Shown: positions 25,684 through 34,805, numbered from the stretch's first letter. The stretch is DNA of 64,000 nt from Flavobacteriaceae bacterium UBA7302 (GCA_002471825.1 DKQS01000006.1:124001-188000), one strand, 5' to 3'. Notes: a model not told the origin generated them from the letters alone. Made by a program: numbers and translations.

Positions 25684-25965
25684 TTATTCATCTTCCTCAT
25701 CTGGAAGGTTGATATCAAAATCATCATTGTTCTCAAAGGATTCTTCATCATCTAAATAATCCTCCATGGTTTGCTCTAACTTCGAGCTAATCTTCACCAG
25801 ATAGTCGGTGTCTTCGGTAGTTACTTCTACCGCTTTTACGGTCTCGCCTTTCGCGTTTTTAAAGGATATAATGTCTTCCGAATCATATCCGTAAGGGTAT
25901 TTCTCAACAAGCAGGTCAAGAATGTCCTTAGTTAATTTCGAATATTCAACGATTACTCTTCTCAC
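25684..25965 (-). CDS. Small acidic conserved protein, unknown
   Basis: A 93-residue protein with an ordered N-terminal half (VEYSKLTKDILDLLVEKYPYGYDSEDIISFKNAKGE) and a very acidic disordered tail (DDEESFENNDDFDINLPDEEDE). It resembles small flavobacterial proteins sometimes labelled DNA primase without evidence. The only upstream start codon in frame is GTG at 25965. The acidic tail is reminiscent of partner-binding tails of DNA/RNA-associated proteins; function unknown. Confidence 0.7.
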   Translation of the reverse strand: MRRVIVEYSKLTKDILDLLVEKYPYGYDSEDIISFKNAKGETVKAVEVTTEDTDYLVKISSKLEQTMEDYLDDEESFENNDDFDINLPDEEDE

Positions 25966-26018
25966 TTTTTTAATCTAAAATTAAAAAAAGTAGCAATACG
26001 AATTAAACAAAGAGGAAA

Positions 26019-27557
26019 TTATTTTGAAGCTTTTAGTTCCTGTTGAATGTCGTCAAAATTCTTTCGCAGATAGGTCCTCAGCTTCTTTTTATAGTCATCT
26101 TTGAGCCAAGCAATAAAGTTGTGGGTACTTTTTGAAATACACTTTGAATAGCGATTGATGCGATCATCAATTTCATCATTCAGCAGCTTCGAAAGGATAA
26201 TGGCATCAAAGACATCTTCACTGTTTTCAACGCAAAGTTTCGCATGATGTGCGATGGATTTCTCCAATACGCGTTTGGAAGACTCCCCCGCCCGTATGGT
26301 GCTGATGTACACTTGCTTCATGTCGAAAGTCAAGTCGGTCGAGTTGGCAAATTCCTTTAAAATCTCTTCTGGAAATTCATAACGGAAATTACTTTCAATT
26401 TCTTCATCAGATAAAATGCTATCCAAATAGAAATCGGGCGACTTGAACATTTTTTGCCAGTCGAGTTCGGCACTCCAAGGCCCAAATCGATAAAAGTTAT
26501 TACCCAAATCAATGACATCAAAACTGTTTTTCGGTCCGAAAATTCGCGATCCCCTTCCGATCATCTGATAATACAAGGTCAATGATTTGGTTGCTCTATT
26601 TAGCATGATGGCCTCGATGCTCGGTTCATCAAATCCAGTAGTTAAAATACTTACCGAAGTAATGATAGCATTCGGAGTTTTGTTAAACCATTTTAAGATC
26701 AATTCACGCTCCTTCTTGGTATTGGTGTTGTCTAGATGCGCAATGGGATACCCCGCTTTTTTAAAGGCATAATACACCTGTATAGAGGTATTGATACCAT
26801 TATTAAAGATTAAGGTTTTTTTGCCTTTAATTCGTTCCTCATAAGCCGAAACCAATTTGGAAAGCATGTCGGTATTGGTATATAAATCTTCAGAAGATTT
26901 AACGGTATAATCACCATTGGCTCCTACCTCTAAGGAAGTTAATCCTACGTTGTAAGAATATAGGTTGGCTTTGGCCAGGTAACCTTTTTTGATTAGTTCT
27001 TTAATGGATTCTCCAACAATCAATTCGTTGTAATTCTTATACATCGGAAGTTTGATATTCGAACTCAAAGGTGTAGCTGTTACGCCCAGGAAGAACGAAT
27101 CATTGAAGAATTTGAATATTTTGGTGAAGGAATTGTAATGAGCCTCATCAACAATAACAAGCCCAATATCAGTGATGTCAAATTTCTCATCAATCAAACG
27201 GTTGTTCAAGGTTTCAACCATGGCTACGAAACAATTGAATTCATTCTGATCGTCTAGCTTCGCAGTGCTATTGATGATTTTATTTCGAACTCCGAATTCT
27301 TTCAGCATTCTATGGGTCTGCTTGCTCAATTCGATTCGATGGGTCAATACCAAGACCTTCTTTTTGTATTCGTTTAAATAACGCCTAGTTATTTCCGAAA
27401 AAATAACCGTTTTCCCTCCTCCTGTAGGTAATTGAAACAGTAAATGGTAGTTGTTAGGTGCGTCTTTAAAGCAGGTGAAAATTTCTTGAATAGCAACCTT
27501 TTGGTAGTTGTATAATTCCTTATCTGAAACTTTTTCTAGTAAATTTGAATCGCTCAA
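26019..27557 (-). CDS. Superfamily 2 DEAD/DEAH-type helicase
   Basis: A 512-residue SF2 ATPase. Q-like region KELYNYQKVAIQ, Walker A PTGGGKT (44-50), DEAH (137-140), motif III GVTATP and motif VI QMIGRGSR are all present. The layout is like the minimal SSL2/RecG-type type-III-restriction-like helicases, with about 150 extra C-terminal residues of unknown role. No nuclease or methylase is adjacent, so a restriction role is unlikely. The only plausible start is TTG at 27557; an in-frame TGA lies 8 codons upstream. Confidence 0.86.
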   Translation of the reverse strand: MSDSNLLEKVSDKELYNYQKVAIQEIFTCFKDAPNNYHLLFQLPTGGGKTVIFSEITRRYLNEYKKKVLVLTHRIELSKQTHRMLKEFGVRNKIINSTAKLDDQNEFNCFVAMVETLNNRLIDEKFDITDIGLVIVDEAHYNSFTKIFKFFNDSFFLGVTATPLSSNIKLPMYKNYNELIVGESIKELIKKGYLAKANLYSYNVGLTSLEVGANGDYTVKSSEDLYTNTDMLSKLVSAYEERIKGKKTLIFNNGINTSIQVYYAFKKAGYPIAHLDNTNTKKERELILKWFNKTPNAIITSVSILTTGFDEPSIEAIMLNRATKSLTLYYQMIGRGSRIFGPKNSFDVIDLGNNFYRFGPWSAELDWQKMFKSPDFYLDSILSDEEIESNFRYEFPEEILKEFANSTDLTFDMKQVYISTIRAGESSKRVLEKSIAHHAKLCVENSEDVFDAIILSKLLNDEIDDRINRYSKCISKSTHNFIAWLKDDYKKKLRTYLRKNFDDIQQELKASK

Positions 27558-27615
27558 CCTTGAAAATATTAAGCATCAAAAATACGACATAAAGAAGGTT
27601 GAGTGCAACCTTTCC

Positions 27616-27954
27616 CTAGATAAATTTTTCAAAATTTATTTCTAAAATATCATAATGTGAAGCAGAGTGCACCACTTGGCCATTCTTTATGACTAGAATT
27701 TGTGGAGATTCGTGTACGACTTCAAATTTATCTGCGATACTATTCGATAGTTCTCGGTAATTCAATAAATCCAAATAATAGAGTCGATATTGTTGCGCAT
27801 ACTTCTCTACTGAATTTTCAAATCTCTTGAGAACCATTCTACTGATTCCACATCGTGTAGAATGTTTAAAGATCAAAACAGGTTTGGTAATGGATTCTTC
27901 AAGCATATTTTCCAACTGCTCCGCCTGTGTGAAAGGGGTAAAAAGTGTACTCAT
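27616..27954 (-). CDS. ytxJ: YtxJ-family bacillithiol-linked redox protein
   Basis: A 112-residue thioredoxin-fold protein with the monothiol motif HSTRCGIS (Cys35). YtxJ proteins occur with bacillithiol biosynthesis and are thought to remove bacillithiol from mixed disulfides, so the organism probably uses bacillithiol. It is divergent from clpB and 58 bp upstream of the helicase on the same strand; a weak AAGGTT/AACCTT hairpin (27595-27612) lies between. Confidence 0.82.
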   Translation of the reverse strand: MSTLFTPFTQAEQLENMLEESITKPVLIFKHSTRCGISRMVLKRFENSVEKYAQQYRLYYLDLLNYRELSNSIADKFEVVHESPQILVIKNGQVVHSASHYDILEINFEKFI

Positions 27955-27999
27955 TAATTCTTAATTCTGAAGATTAGGTCGCAAAATTAAGGGATAATT

Positions 28000-28049
28000 A
28001 CAAGTCAAATCGACAGTTTCGATTGAAAAACACCGACAATTTGACTTGT
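28000..28049. repeat. 11-bp inverted repeat between ytxJ and clpB
   Basis: Arms ACAAGTCAAAT (28000-28010) and ATTTGACTTGT (28039-28049) are perfect inverse complements separated by 28 nt, which hold two related CGACAGTTT/CGACAATTT words. Located in the 159-bp divergent region before the heat-shock gene clpB. It is not CIRCE. It may be a two-site operator or a hairpin in a leader RNA. Confidence 0.6.
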
Positions 28050-28113
28050 TTTAAGCCAATTAATTGCATGGTACTGCATTTGATACTTCCTAAGTGAACC
28101 AAAATTGTAGGAA

Positions 28114-30723
28114 ATGAACATAAATAATTATACAACAAAATCTCAAGAGACCATCCAAAGAGCACAAATGTTAGCTCAAGGATATGGTCATAATCAAATT
28201 GAGAACGAGCATATATACAAGGCACTTACAGAAGTAGACAACAATGTTTTGCCCTATATATTCAATAAGTTAGGAATTAATGAAAACGCCATCACCTCCA
28301 TTCTAGATAAAGAATTGGAACGTTTTGCTAAGGTTAGTGGTGCCGACTTAATGCTATCGAGAGAAGCTGGTAAAACCATAAACCAAGCTAACTTAGAAGC
28401 CCGAGAAATGAAGGACGACTTTGTTTCGATTGAGCATTTATTGCTAGCTATTTTTAAATCCAAAAGCACCATTGCAAAGGTATTGAAGGATCAAGGTGTA
28501 ACCGAACAGTTACTGAAAGCTGCAATCACCGATTTGCGAAAAGGGGAACGAGTTACCTCCCAAAGCGCTGAAGAGACTTACAATTCGCTTCAGAAATACG
28601 CCAACAACCTGAACCAAATGGCGATGGACGGTAAATTAGATCCTGTAATTGGTAGAGACGAAGAAATTAGACGTTTGCTTCAAATTTTATCAAGAAGAAC
28701 CAAGAACAATCCAATCCTTGTAGGAGAACCTGGAACTGGGAAAACGGCTATTGCTGAAGGCTTGGCCCATCGAATTGTTGATGGTGATGTACCTGATAAC
28801 TTAAAGGATAAATTGATTTATTCTTTGGATATGGGGGCACTTATTGCTGGTGCCAAATACAAAGGAGAGTTCGAGGAGCGCTTGAAAGCAGTGATTAAGG
28901 AAGTCACCACTTCTAATGGAGATATTGTCTTATTTATTGATGAGATTCACACTTTAGTTGGCGCAGGTGGCGGACAAGGCGCCATGGATGCAGCCAATAT
29001 TTTGAAACCAGCTTTAGCGCGTGGTGAGCTCAGAGCCATCGGGGCCACTACCCTAGATGAATACCAAAAATACTTTGAAAAGGATAAGGCTTTAGAAAGA
29101 CGTTTCCAAAAGGTGTTGGTAGACGAACCCGATACCGAAAGTGCGATTTCTATTTTAAGAGGAATCAAAGAGAAATACGAAACACATCACAAGGTTAGAA
29201 TCAAGGACGAAGCAATTATTGGTGCGGTTGAATTATCACAGCGTTATATTACCAATCGTTTTCTCCCTGATAAGGCTATTGATTTGATGGACGAAGCGGC
29301 ATCGAAACTTCGAATGGAGATCAACTCAAAACCAGAAGAATTGGATGTGTTGGATCGTAAAATCATGCAGTTAGAAATCGAAATTGAAGCCATTAAGCGT
29401 GAAAATGACGAAGTCAAATTAAAATCTTTAAAGTCTGAGTTAGCTGATCTTAAAGAAGAACGCAACGCGTTGAATGCCAAATGGAAGGCAGAAAAAGAAA
29501 TTGTGGACAATATTCAGAACACCAAATTGGATATTGAGAATTTCAAACTCGAGGCCGAAAAAGCAGAACGAGAAGGAGATTACGGAAAGGTTGCCGAGTT
29601 GCGTTACGGAAAAATTAAGGAAGCCCAAGTCGCTCTAGAGGGATATCAAAAGGAATTGCAAGACAACCAAGCAGCCAATTCTTTGATAAAAGAAGAAGTG
29701 AATTATGAAGACATTGCGGAAGTAGTTGCGAAGTGGACAGGAATTCCAGTTACGAAAATGATCCAATCAGAACGTGAGAAACTCCTGCAATTGGAAAAAC
29801 AGTTGCACAAACGTGTTGTTGGTCAGGAAGAGGCCATTGTGGCCGTTGCTGATGCTGTGAGACGTTCTAGAGCTGGACTCCAAAATCCCAACAAACCCAT
29901 TGGAAGTTTTCTGTTTTTAGGTACTACTGGTGTTGGTAAAACCGAACTGGCCAAGTCTTTGGCAGATTATCTCTTTGATGATGAAAATGCCATGACGCGC
30001 ATTGATATGAGTGAATACCAAGAAAGACATTCGGTAAGTAGATTGGTAGGAGCGCCTCCGGGATATGTTGGATATGATGAAGGCGGACAATTAACGGAAG
30101 CTGTGAGAAGAAGACCTTATTCGGTAGTCTTGTTGGATGAAATTGAAAAAGCACATCCAGATACCTTTAATATCCTTTTACAAGTATTGGATGAGGGTCG
30201 ATTAACGGATAACAAAGGACGTGTAGCTGATTTTAAGAATACCATCATTATCATGACTTCCAATATGGGTAGCCATATTATCCAAGAAAAGTTCAATTCA
30301 GAACTTTCGGATATTGATTCGGCTACCGAATTGGCAAAGATTGAAGTACTCGGATTGCTTAAAAAATCTGTAAGACCGGAGTTTTTAAACCGAATTGATG
30401 ACGTGATTATGTTTACTCCGTTGACCAAAGGTGATATTTTTAAGATTGTAAGTTTACAATTAGATATCATCAAACAAATGGTTGCTAAACAAGATATTAC
30501 ACTTGATGCTACCGATGAAGCTATTAAGTATTTAGCCAAAAAAGGTTACCAGCCAGAATTTGGAGCGAGACCGGTAAAACGGGTGATTCAGAAAGAGGTT
30601 TTGAATCAATTGTCCAAAGAAATATTAGCAGGAAAAGTCACAACAGACAGCATCATATTGCTTGATGCCTTTGACGATCAATTGGTTTTTAGAAACCAAA
30701 GTGAGATTGTTAATTCATTGTAA
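28114..30723 (+). CDS. clpB: ATP-dependent chaperone ClpB
   Basis: An 869-residue Hsp100 disaggregase, complete. The N domain (about 1-145) is followed by AAA1 with Walker A GEPGTGKT at 204-211, the coiled middle domain (about 405-530) that distinguishes ClpB from ClpA/C, and AAA2 with Walker A GTTGVGKT at 603-610. It extracts polypeptides from aggregates with DnaK. The inverted repeat upstream is the obvious candidate for stress control. A terminator follows. Confidence 0.98.
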   Translation: MNINNYTTKSQETIQRAQMLAQGYGHNQIENEHIYKALTEVDNNVLPYIFNKLGINENAITSILDKELERFAKVSGADLMLSREAGKTINQANLEAREMKDDFVSIEHLLLAIFKSKSTIAKVLKDQGVTEQLLKAAITDLRKGERVTSQSAEETYNSLQKYANNLNQMAMDGKLDPVIGRDEEIRRLLQILSRRTKNNPILVGEPGTGKTAIAEGLAHRIVDGDVPDNLKDKLIYSLDMGALIAGAKYKGEFEERLKAVIKEVTTSNGDIVLFIDEIHTLVGAGGGQGAMDAANILKPALARGELRAIGATTLDEYQKYFEKDKALERRFQKVLVDEPDTESAISILRGIKEKYETHHKVRIKDEAIIGAVELSQRYITNRFLPDKAIDLMDEAASKLRMEINSKPEELDVLDRKIMQLEIEIEAIKRENDEVKLKSLKSELADLKEERNALNAKWKAEKEIVDNIQNTKLDIENFKLEAEKAEREGDYGKVAELRYGKIKEAQVALEGYQKELQDNQAANSLIKEEVNYEDIAEVVAKWTGIPVTKMIQSEREKLLQLEKQLHKRVVGQEEAIVAVADAVRRSRAGLQNPNKPIGSFLFLGTTGVGKTELAKSLADYLFDDENAMTRIDMSEYQERHSVSRLVGAPPGYVGYDEGGQLTEAVRRRPYSVVLLDEIEKAHPDTFNILLQVLDEGRLTDNKGRVADFKNTIIIMTSNMGSHIIQEKFNSELSDIDSATELAKIEVLGLLKKSVRPEFLNRIDDVIMFTPLTKGDIFKIVSLQLDIIKQMVAKQDITLDATDEAIKYLAKKGYQPEFGARPVKRVIQKEVLNQLSKEILAGKVTTDSIILLDAFDDQLVFRNQSEIVNSL

Positions 30724-30741
30724 TTAGTTAGTTTAAAATTT

Positions 30742-30770
30742 AAAAAGTGGCATCTTGAATGTCACTTTTT
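30742..30770 (+). terminator. Rho-independent terminator of clpB
   Basis: A stem of 11-12 bp (30742-30753 with 30759-30770, one G-U pair), 5-nt loop, followed by a T-rich tract. It overlaps an alternative TTG-type upstream start for the SixA-like gene, which supports the later start at 30803. Confidence 0.8.
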
Positions 30771-30802
30771 ATTTTTTGTACCTTTCCCAAAAAATATTTC
30801 CA

Positions 30803-31342
30803 ATGCGATTATCTATCAAAGCGCTTCTAGTCTTTTTTATAGTGCTAGCATCTTGCGCTCCAGAAACTGAAACTACCACGTATTATCTAATTCGTCATGC
30901 AGAAAAAGATCGATCAGACAGTCTGAATCGAAATCCGAATTTGACCGAAGCTGGATTGAAAAGAGCTGAAAATTGGGCGAAATATTTTTCTAACATCGAA
31001 TTGGATGACGTTTATTCAACGAATTACAATCGTACCATTCAAACCGCACAACCAACGGCAAAAAGTAAAAATTTAGAGATTAAAAGCTACAACCCGAGAA
31101 ATCTCTTTGATTCTATTTTTCAAGCAGAAACCAAAGGGAAAACCGTATTGGTTGTTGGACATAGCAATACCACTCCTGCCCTTGCGAATAGAATATTTGC
31201 CGCTAATATGAGTGTTGCTGAAAAGCCGATTTATAAAAATATGGATGACCGTGATAATGCCAGCCTTTACATTTTATCCTTTCAAAAAGGCGGGTTCGGT
31301 AAGAAAAAAGTATCCGCAAAAGTCGTTAAAGTACAAGACTAA
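30803..31342 (+). CDS. Histidine phosphatase-family (SixA-like) lipoprotein
   Basis: A 179-residue lipoprotein (FIVLASC, Cys18) with a histidine-phosphatase fold: catalytic RHAEK near residue 30 and the second histidine in VVGHSNTTP. SixA-like enzymes dephosphorylate small molecules or phosphohistidines; here the enzyme would work in the periplasm. The start ATG at 30803 begins a proper lipoprotein signal; longer starts run into the clpB terminator. It shares CTAA with the convergent DUF6503-like gene. Confidence 0.85.
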   Translation: MRLSIKALLVFFIVLASCAPETETTTYYLIRHAEKDRSDSLNRNPNLTEAGLKRAENWAKYFSNIELDDVYSTNYNRTIQTAQPTAKSKNLEIKSYNPRNLFDSIFQAETKGKTVLVVGHSNTTPALANRIFAANMSVAEKPIYKNMDDRDNASLYILSFQKGGFGKKKVSAKVVKVQD

Positions 31343-32079
31343 TTCGGGTTTACTTCAATATTTCTTAATATTATTTCTGAAACTTTTTCTAAGTTACCAT
31401 TGATATAGTAATCATCAATCTCATGAATATTATCAATAGTTTTACTCGGCTTGAAGTTGGTATAATCTACAAATCGAATGCCATTGATAATGCATTGTTC
31501 CTTTAATTCTCTGAATCGATAGCCACCTCCATCGGTAAAATATTGATAGGCCAAATAATCCACGTAAAAAGTTTCTTTATCAATCCAATAGATGAACACA
31601 TCGTTAAAGTCTTCGCCTCCGCCTTCCTCGGCAAAGCGGATTTCTAATTTGTAGTATTCAGAGTTCTTAATCTTTTTTGTTCTCAACAGCTTCTTTTTAA
31701 CTGCCGGATCATTCAATCCGAAGGGTAAAACAGAAAAGTAATGCACCGAGTTCACGGAATTTCGGTAATTATTGGCAATCGAATCGGTTAGGTCAATACC
31801 CTTTCCGTTAATCAATCTTTTAAAGCTATCATTGGTCAAGATGTCTTGGATGCTATCAAATGATCTTGTCAACCTAAAGTTCCCACCTTCTCTTTTAGCG
31901 GTATAGTGCTTGTCTCTAAATTGAAAGGAAATAGTGGAATTTGCGATAATTTCACCTCCAGAGCTTGCAATGGCTTTGTCAATAATTTCTTGAGCGGTTA
32001 AACTGTTTTTTTCTTCCGTGCAACTGATAAAAACCAATTGAAAAAGGGCAATCAATAAAATTACGTGGTGCTTATTCAT
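31339..32079 (-). CDS. DUF6503-like lipoprotein
   Basis: A 246-residue lipoprotein (LVFISC, Cys20) beginning MNKHHVILL. The body has the pattern QEIIDKAIASSGGEIIANSTISFQFR and later HKLE-like beta strands, as in a Bacteroidota lipoprotein family (DUF6503) related to LolA/outer-membrane-lipid-binding folds; the link is from memory. ATG at 32079 starts the signal; a longer start at 32106 would cross the -7 box. The start codon lies only 5 nt from the -7 box. Confidence 0.72.
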   Translation of the reverse strand: MNKHHVILLIALFQLVFISCTEEKNSLTAQEIIDKAIASSGGEIIANSTISFQFRDKHYTAKREGGNFRLTRSFDSIQDILTNDSFKRLINGKGIDLTDSIANNYRNSVNSVHYFSVLPFGLNDPAVKKKLLRTKKIKNSEYYKLEIRFAEEGGGEDFNDVFIYWIDKETFYVDYLAYQYFTDGGGYRFRELKEQCIINGIRFVDYTNFKPSKTIDNIHEIDDYYINGNLEKVSEIILRNIEVNPN

Positions 32080-32084
32080 ATGTG

Positions 32085-32114
32085 CAAAATTACGGTTCTT
32101 TAACACTTCTCAAA
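32085..32114 (-). promoter_or_regulatory. Promoter of DUF6503-like gene, leaderless type
   Basis: On the minus strand TTTG (32111-32114), an 18-bp spacer, then TAATTTTG (32085-32092). The ATG at 32079 is 5 nt from the box, so transcription would start at or beside the start codon. Confidence 0.5.
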
Positions 32115-32118
32115 AATG

Positions 32119-32126
32119 TATATTTG
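32119..32126 (+). promoter_or_regulatory. Candidate -7 box of smpB
   Basis: TATATTTG, matching TAnnTTTG, 17 bp before the smpB ATG. No exact -33 TTTG was found. Confidence 0.4.
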
Positions 32127-32143
32127 TCTAAAGTTTCAGTTGG

Positions 32144-32605
32144 ATGCAGAAAAACATTAATATTCAGAATAAAAAAGCCCGATTTGAGTATGAAATCCTC
32201 GACAAATATGTCGCGGGAATTCAATTAACGGGAACTGAAATTAAATCCATTCGATTGAGTAAGGCTCGCATCACCGAAAGTTTTTGTGAGTTTAATGATC
32301 GAGGTGAATTATTTGTGGTGAATATGTATGTGGAAGAGTATTTTCATGGTCATCATTTCAATCACAAACCAAAAAGCGAGCGTAAATTACTGCTCAACAA
32401 GCGAGAACTTAAAAAGTTGAAACGCGATGTGGATGTGAAAGGAACCACCATCGTTCCGCTTCGACTTTTTATCAATGACCATGGTTTCGCAAAACTTGAA
32501 ATAGCTTTGGCCAAAGGTAAAAAGACTCATGACAAACGCGAAGCTATCAAGGATAGAGATAATAAACGTAGCTTATCTCGAATAAAAAAGAATTTTAATA
32601 CCTGA
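32144..32605 (+). CDS. smpB: SsrA-binding protein SmpB
   Basis: A 153-residue protein with the SmpB oligonucleotide-binding barrel (NKKARFEYEILDKYVAGIQLTGTEIKSIR) and the basic tail (KGKKTHDKREAIKDRDNKRSLSRI) that inserts in the ribosome. It delivers tmRNA to stalled ribosomes. The ssrA gene itself is not in this window. The maf gene follows with a 1-nt gap. Confidence 0.97.
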   Translation: MQKNINIQNKKARFEYEILDKYVAGIQLTGTEIKSIRLSKARITESFCEFNDRGELFVVNMYVEEYFHGHHFNHKPKSERKLLLNKRELKKLKRDVDVKGTTIVPLRLFINDHGFAKLEIALAKGKKTHDKREAIKDRDNKRSLSRIKKNFNT

Positions 32606-32606
32606 T

Positions 32607-33191
32607 ATGTTAGCGGAGAAGTTTGAAGGATTTGAAATTATTTTGGCTTCTAAATCACCCAGAAGACAGGAGCTGTTTAAAACTTTAGGACTCGATTTTA
32701 AGGTAATGACCAAAGACGTTCCTGAGGTGTACCCTGATAGTCTTTCAAAACAAGAAATTACTTCCTATCTGAGCGAATTAAAATCAAATGCCTTCGGTGG
32801 TTTGCAAGATCACCAAATCCTTATTACCGCCGATACCATTGTTTGGCAAAACAACAAAGCGCTTGAAAAACCAGCCAACGAGAAAGAAGCTTATTACATG
32901 CTCAATTCCCTTCAAGGAAGAACCCATGAGGTAATTACCTCTTTTTGTATTCGTACCACAGCATATAGAGCAACGATTAATGATACTACCCTAGTTCATT
33001 TCAATGAGCTTTCCTCAGAAGAGATGGAATTTTACATTAAAAACTATAAACCATTTGACAAAGCCGGGGCCTACGGAATTCAAGAATGGATTGGTTTTAT
33101 TGGCATTCATAAAATCGAAGGAAGTTATTTTAATGTTGTTGGATTGCCTGTTCATAAACTCTACAAAGAATTGAAAAATCTCAAGTTATAA
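32607..33191 (+). CDS. maf: Maf-family nucleoside triphosphate pyrophosphatase
   Basis: A 194-residue Maf protein with the signature ASKSPRRQELF near residue 15, and DTIVWQNNKALEKP and AGAYGIQEW motifs. Maf enzymes hydrolyse non-canonical or canonical dNTPs/NTPs to monophosphates; dTTP/UTP specificity is possible for the YhdE-type, but not decided here. Operonic with smpB. Confidence 0.93.
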   Translation: MLAEKFEGFEIILASKSPRRQELFKTLGLDFKVMTKDVPEVYPDSLSKQEITSYLSELKSNAFGGLQDHQILITADTIVWQNNKALEKPANEKEAYYMLNSLQGRTHEVITSFCIRTTAYRATINDTTLVHFNELSSEEMEFYIKNYKPFDKAGAYGIQEWIGFIGIHKIEGSYFNVVGLPVHKLYKELKNLKL

Positions 33192-33206
33192 TCATAGAAT
33201 AAATAG

Positions 33207-33214
33207 TATTTTTG
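33207..33214 (+). promoter_or_regulatory. Candidate -7 box of transketolase subunit gene
   Basis: TATTTTTG, matching TAnnTTTG, 22 bp before the ATG at 33237. No clear -33 element. Confidence 0.4.
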
Positions 33215-33236
33215 ACCCTTATTAATGGCATTTTAA

Positions 33237-34190
33237 ATGAAAAAATATACCTACACTGAAATGAAAGATACCCGCTCTGGTTTCGGAGACGGATTGACTG
33301 AATTGGGAAGAACAAATCCTAATGTAGTAGCCTTGTGTGCTGACTTGACAGGCTCCCTTAAAATGAATCAATTTGAAAAAGAAAATCCAGATCGATTTTT
33401 TCAAGTAGGAATTGCAGAGGCCAACATGATGGGCATCGCTGCTGGTATGACCATTGGAGGTAAAATTCCTTTTACAGGAACCTTTGCTAACTTTTCAACA
33501 GGAAGGGTTTACGATCAAATTCGTCAGTCCATTGCCTATTCTGATAAGAATGTGAAAATCTGTGCATCTCACGCGGGATTGACCCTGGGAGAAGATGGAG
33601 CAACTCACCAGATTTTGGAGGATATCGGATTGATGAAAATGTTACCTGGAATGACAGTGATCAACACTTGTGATTACAACCAAACCAAAGCAGCTACCAT
33701 CGCCATTGCAGAGCACGAAGGTCCTGTATATCTTCGCTTTGGAAGACCTAAAATGCCTGTATTCATTCCGGAGGACATGCCTTTTGAAATTGGAAAAGGA
33801 ATTTTATTATCCGAAGGAACCGATGTAACCATCGTGGCTACGGGGCACTTAGTTTGGGAAGCCTTACAGGCGGCTGAATCATTAGAAGCAGAAGGAATCT
33901 CAGCCGATGTGATTAACATTCATACGATCAAACCATTGGACGAAGAGATTATTTTAAAATCACTATCCAAAACAGGTTGTGTGGTTACTGCTGAAGAGCA
34001 TAATAAATACGGCGGACTCGGAGAAAGTGTTGCAAGATGTTTGACAACCAATCACCCTGCACCACAAGAGTTTGTAGCAACGAATGATACCTTTGGTGAA
34101 TCAGGTACACCAGCACAATTGATGGACAAATACAACATCAATGCTGAGGCCATCATTAAAGCTTCCAAAAAAGTAATTTCAAGAAAATAA
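33237..34190 (+). CDS. Transketolase, C-terminal subunit
   Basis: A 317-residue protein with the pyrimidine-binding and C-terminal domains of transketolase: catalytic glutamate region FQVGIAEANMMGIAAG and the C-terminal domain starting about residue 185. In split transketolases the N-terminal TPP-pyrophosphate half is a separate chain, often encoded directly upstream; here the upstream gene is maf, so the partner must be elsewhere. Together they catalyse the non-oxidative pentose phosphate transfers. Followed by a beta-barrel gene after 12 nt. Confidence 0.92.
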   Translation: MKKYTYTEMKDTRSGFGDGLTELGRTNPNVVALCADLTGSLKMNQFEKENPDRFFQVGIAEANMMGIAAGMTIGGKIPFTGTFANFSTGRVYDQIRQSIAYSDKNVKICASHAGLTLGEDGATHQILEDIGLMKMLPGMTVINTCDYNQTKAATIAIAEHEGPVYLRFGRPKMPVFIPEDMPFEIGKGILLSEGTDVTIVATGHLVWEALQAAESLEAEGISADVINIHTIKPLDEEIILKSLSKTGCVVTAEEHNKYGGLGESVARCLTTNHPAPQEFVATNDTFGESGTPAQLMDKYNINAEAIIKASKKVISRK

Positions 34191-34202
34191 TTAGAAACAA
34201 TT

Positions 34203-34805
34203 ATGAAAAAAGTATTCATTACCCTACTATTTTTAGTGGGACTAAGTACTGCGACCAATGCTCAAATCGACTTTGGTGTAAAGGCGGGTGTGAACTATAA
34301 TTCCAATTCCATTAAAGAAGTAGGTACTGATATTTTTGATGGTGCTCAAAGTCGTACAGGTTATCATGCGGGTATTTGGTTGCGATTCAAGTTGCCTGTG
34401 GTAGGGTTGTATATTCGTCCAGAATTGGTGTATACGAGCCTTGAAAATGAGGTGCTTTTTAAATCAGCCTCAAAAAACACAAATTATAATTTTCAGAAGA
34501 TTGATATTCCTGTTTTGTTAGGTAAAAAGATTTTGTCTATTGGTAACATTTATATTGGTCCCTCTTTTCAATATGTGTTAAACTCAGGTTTCAATATTCC
34601 TGAAATCACAAGTGCAGAGAGCGACGGATTTACGCTTGGTTTGCAATTTGGAGGCGGAATTGAACTAGGGAAACTCGGAATCGATGTTCGTTGGGAAAGA
34701 GCCTTTAGCGGGGTAGAATCTAGCTTAGTTTCTGGATTGGTAGGAACTCAAAATTTTGATACTAGAATCAATCAAGTGATTGTCGGATTGTCTTATAAAT
34801 TATAA
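34203..34805 (+). CDS. Outer-membrane beta-barrel protein (PorT/OmpX-like)
   Basis: A 200-residue protein with a signal peptide (about 1-20, ending TNAQ) and alternating strands typical of an 8-stranded barrel: FGVKAGVNYNSNS at the start and an aromatic end ('VIVGLSYKL') suited to BAM insertion. It matches the 'outer membrane beta-barrel, PorT family' group, function unspecified. It follows the transketolase subunit by 12 nt, and a terminator closes the pair. Confidence 0.83.
   Translation: MKKVFITLLFLVGLSTATNAQIDFGVKAGVNYNSNSIKEVGTDIFDGAQSRTGYHAGIWLRFKLPVVGLYIRPELVYTSLENEVLFKSASKNTNYNFQKIDIPVLLGKKILSIGNIYIGPSFQYVLNSGFNIPEITSAESDGFTLGLQFGGGIELGKLGIDVRWERAFSGVESSLVSGLVGTQNFDTRINQVIVGLSYKL

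Noticed and set aside
26019..27557. Helicase as part of a defence or restriction system
   Set aside because: No nuclease, methyltransferase or other defence gene is adjacent; neighbours are housekeeping.
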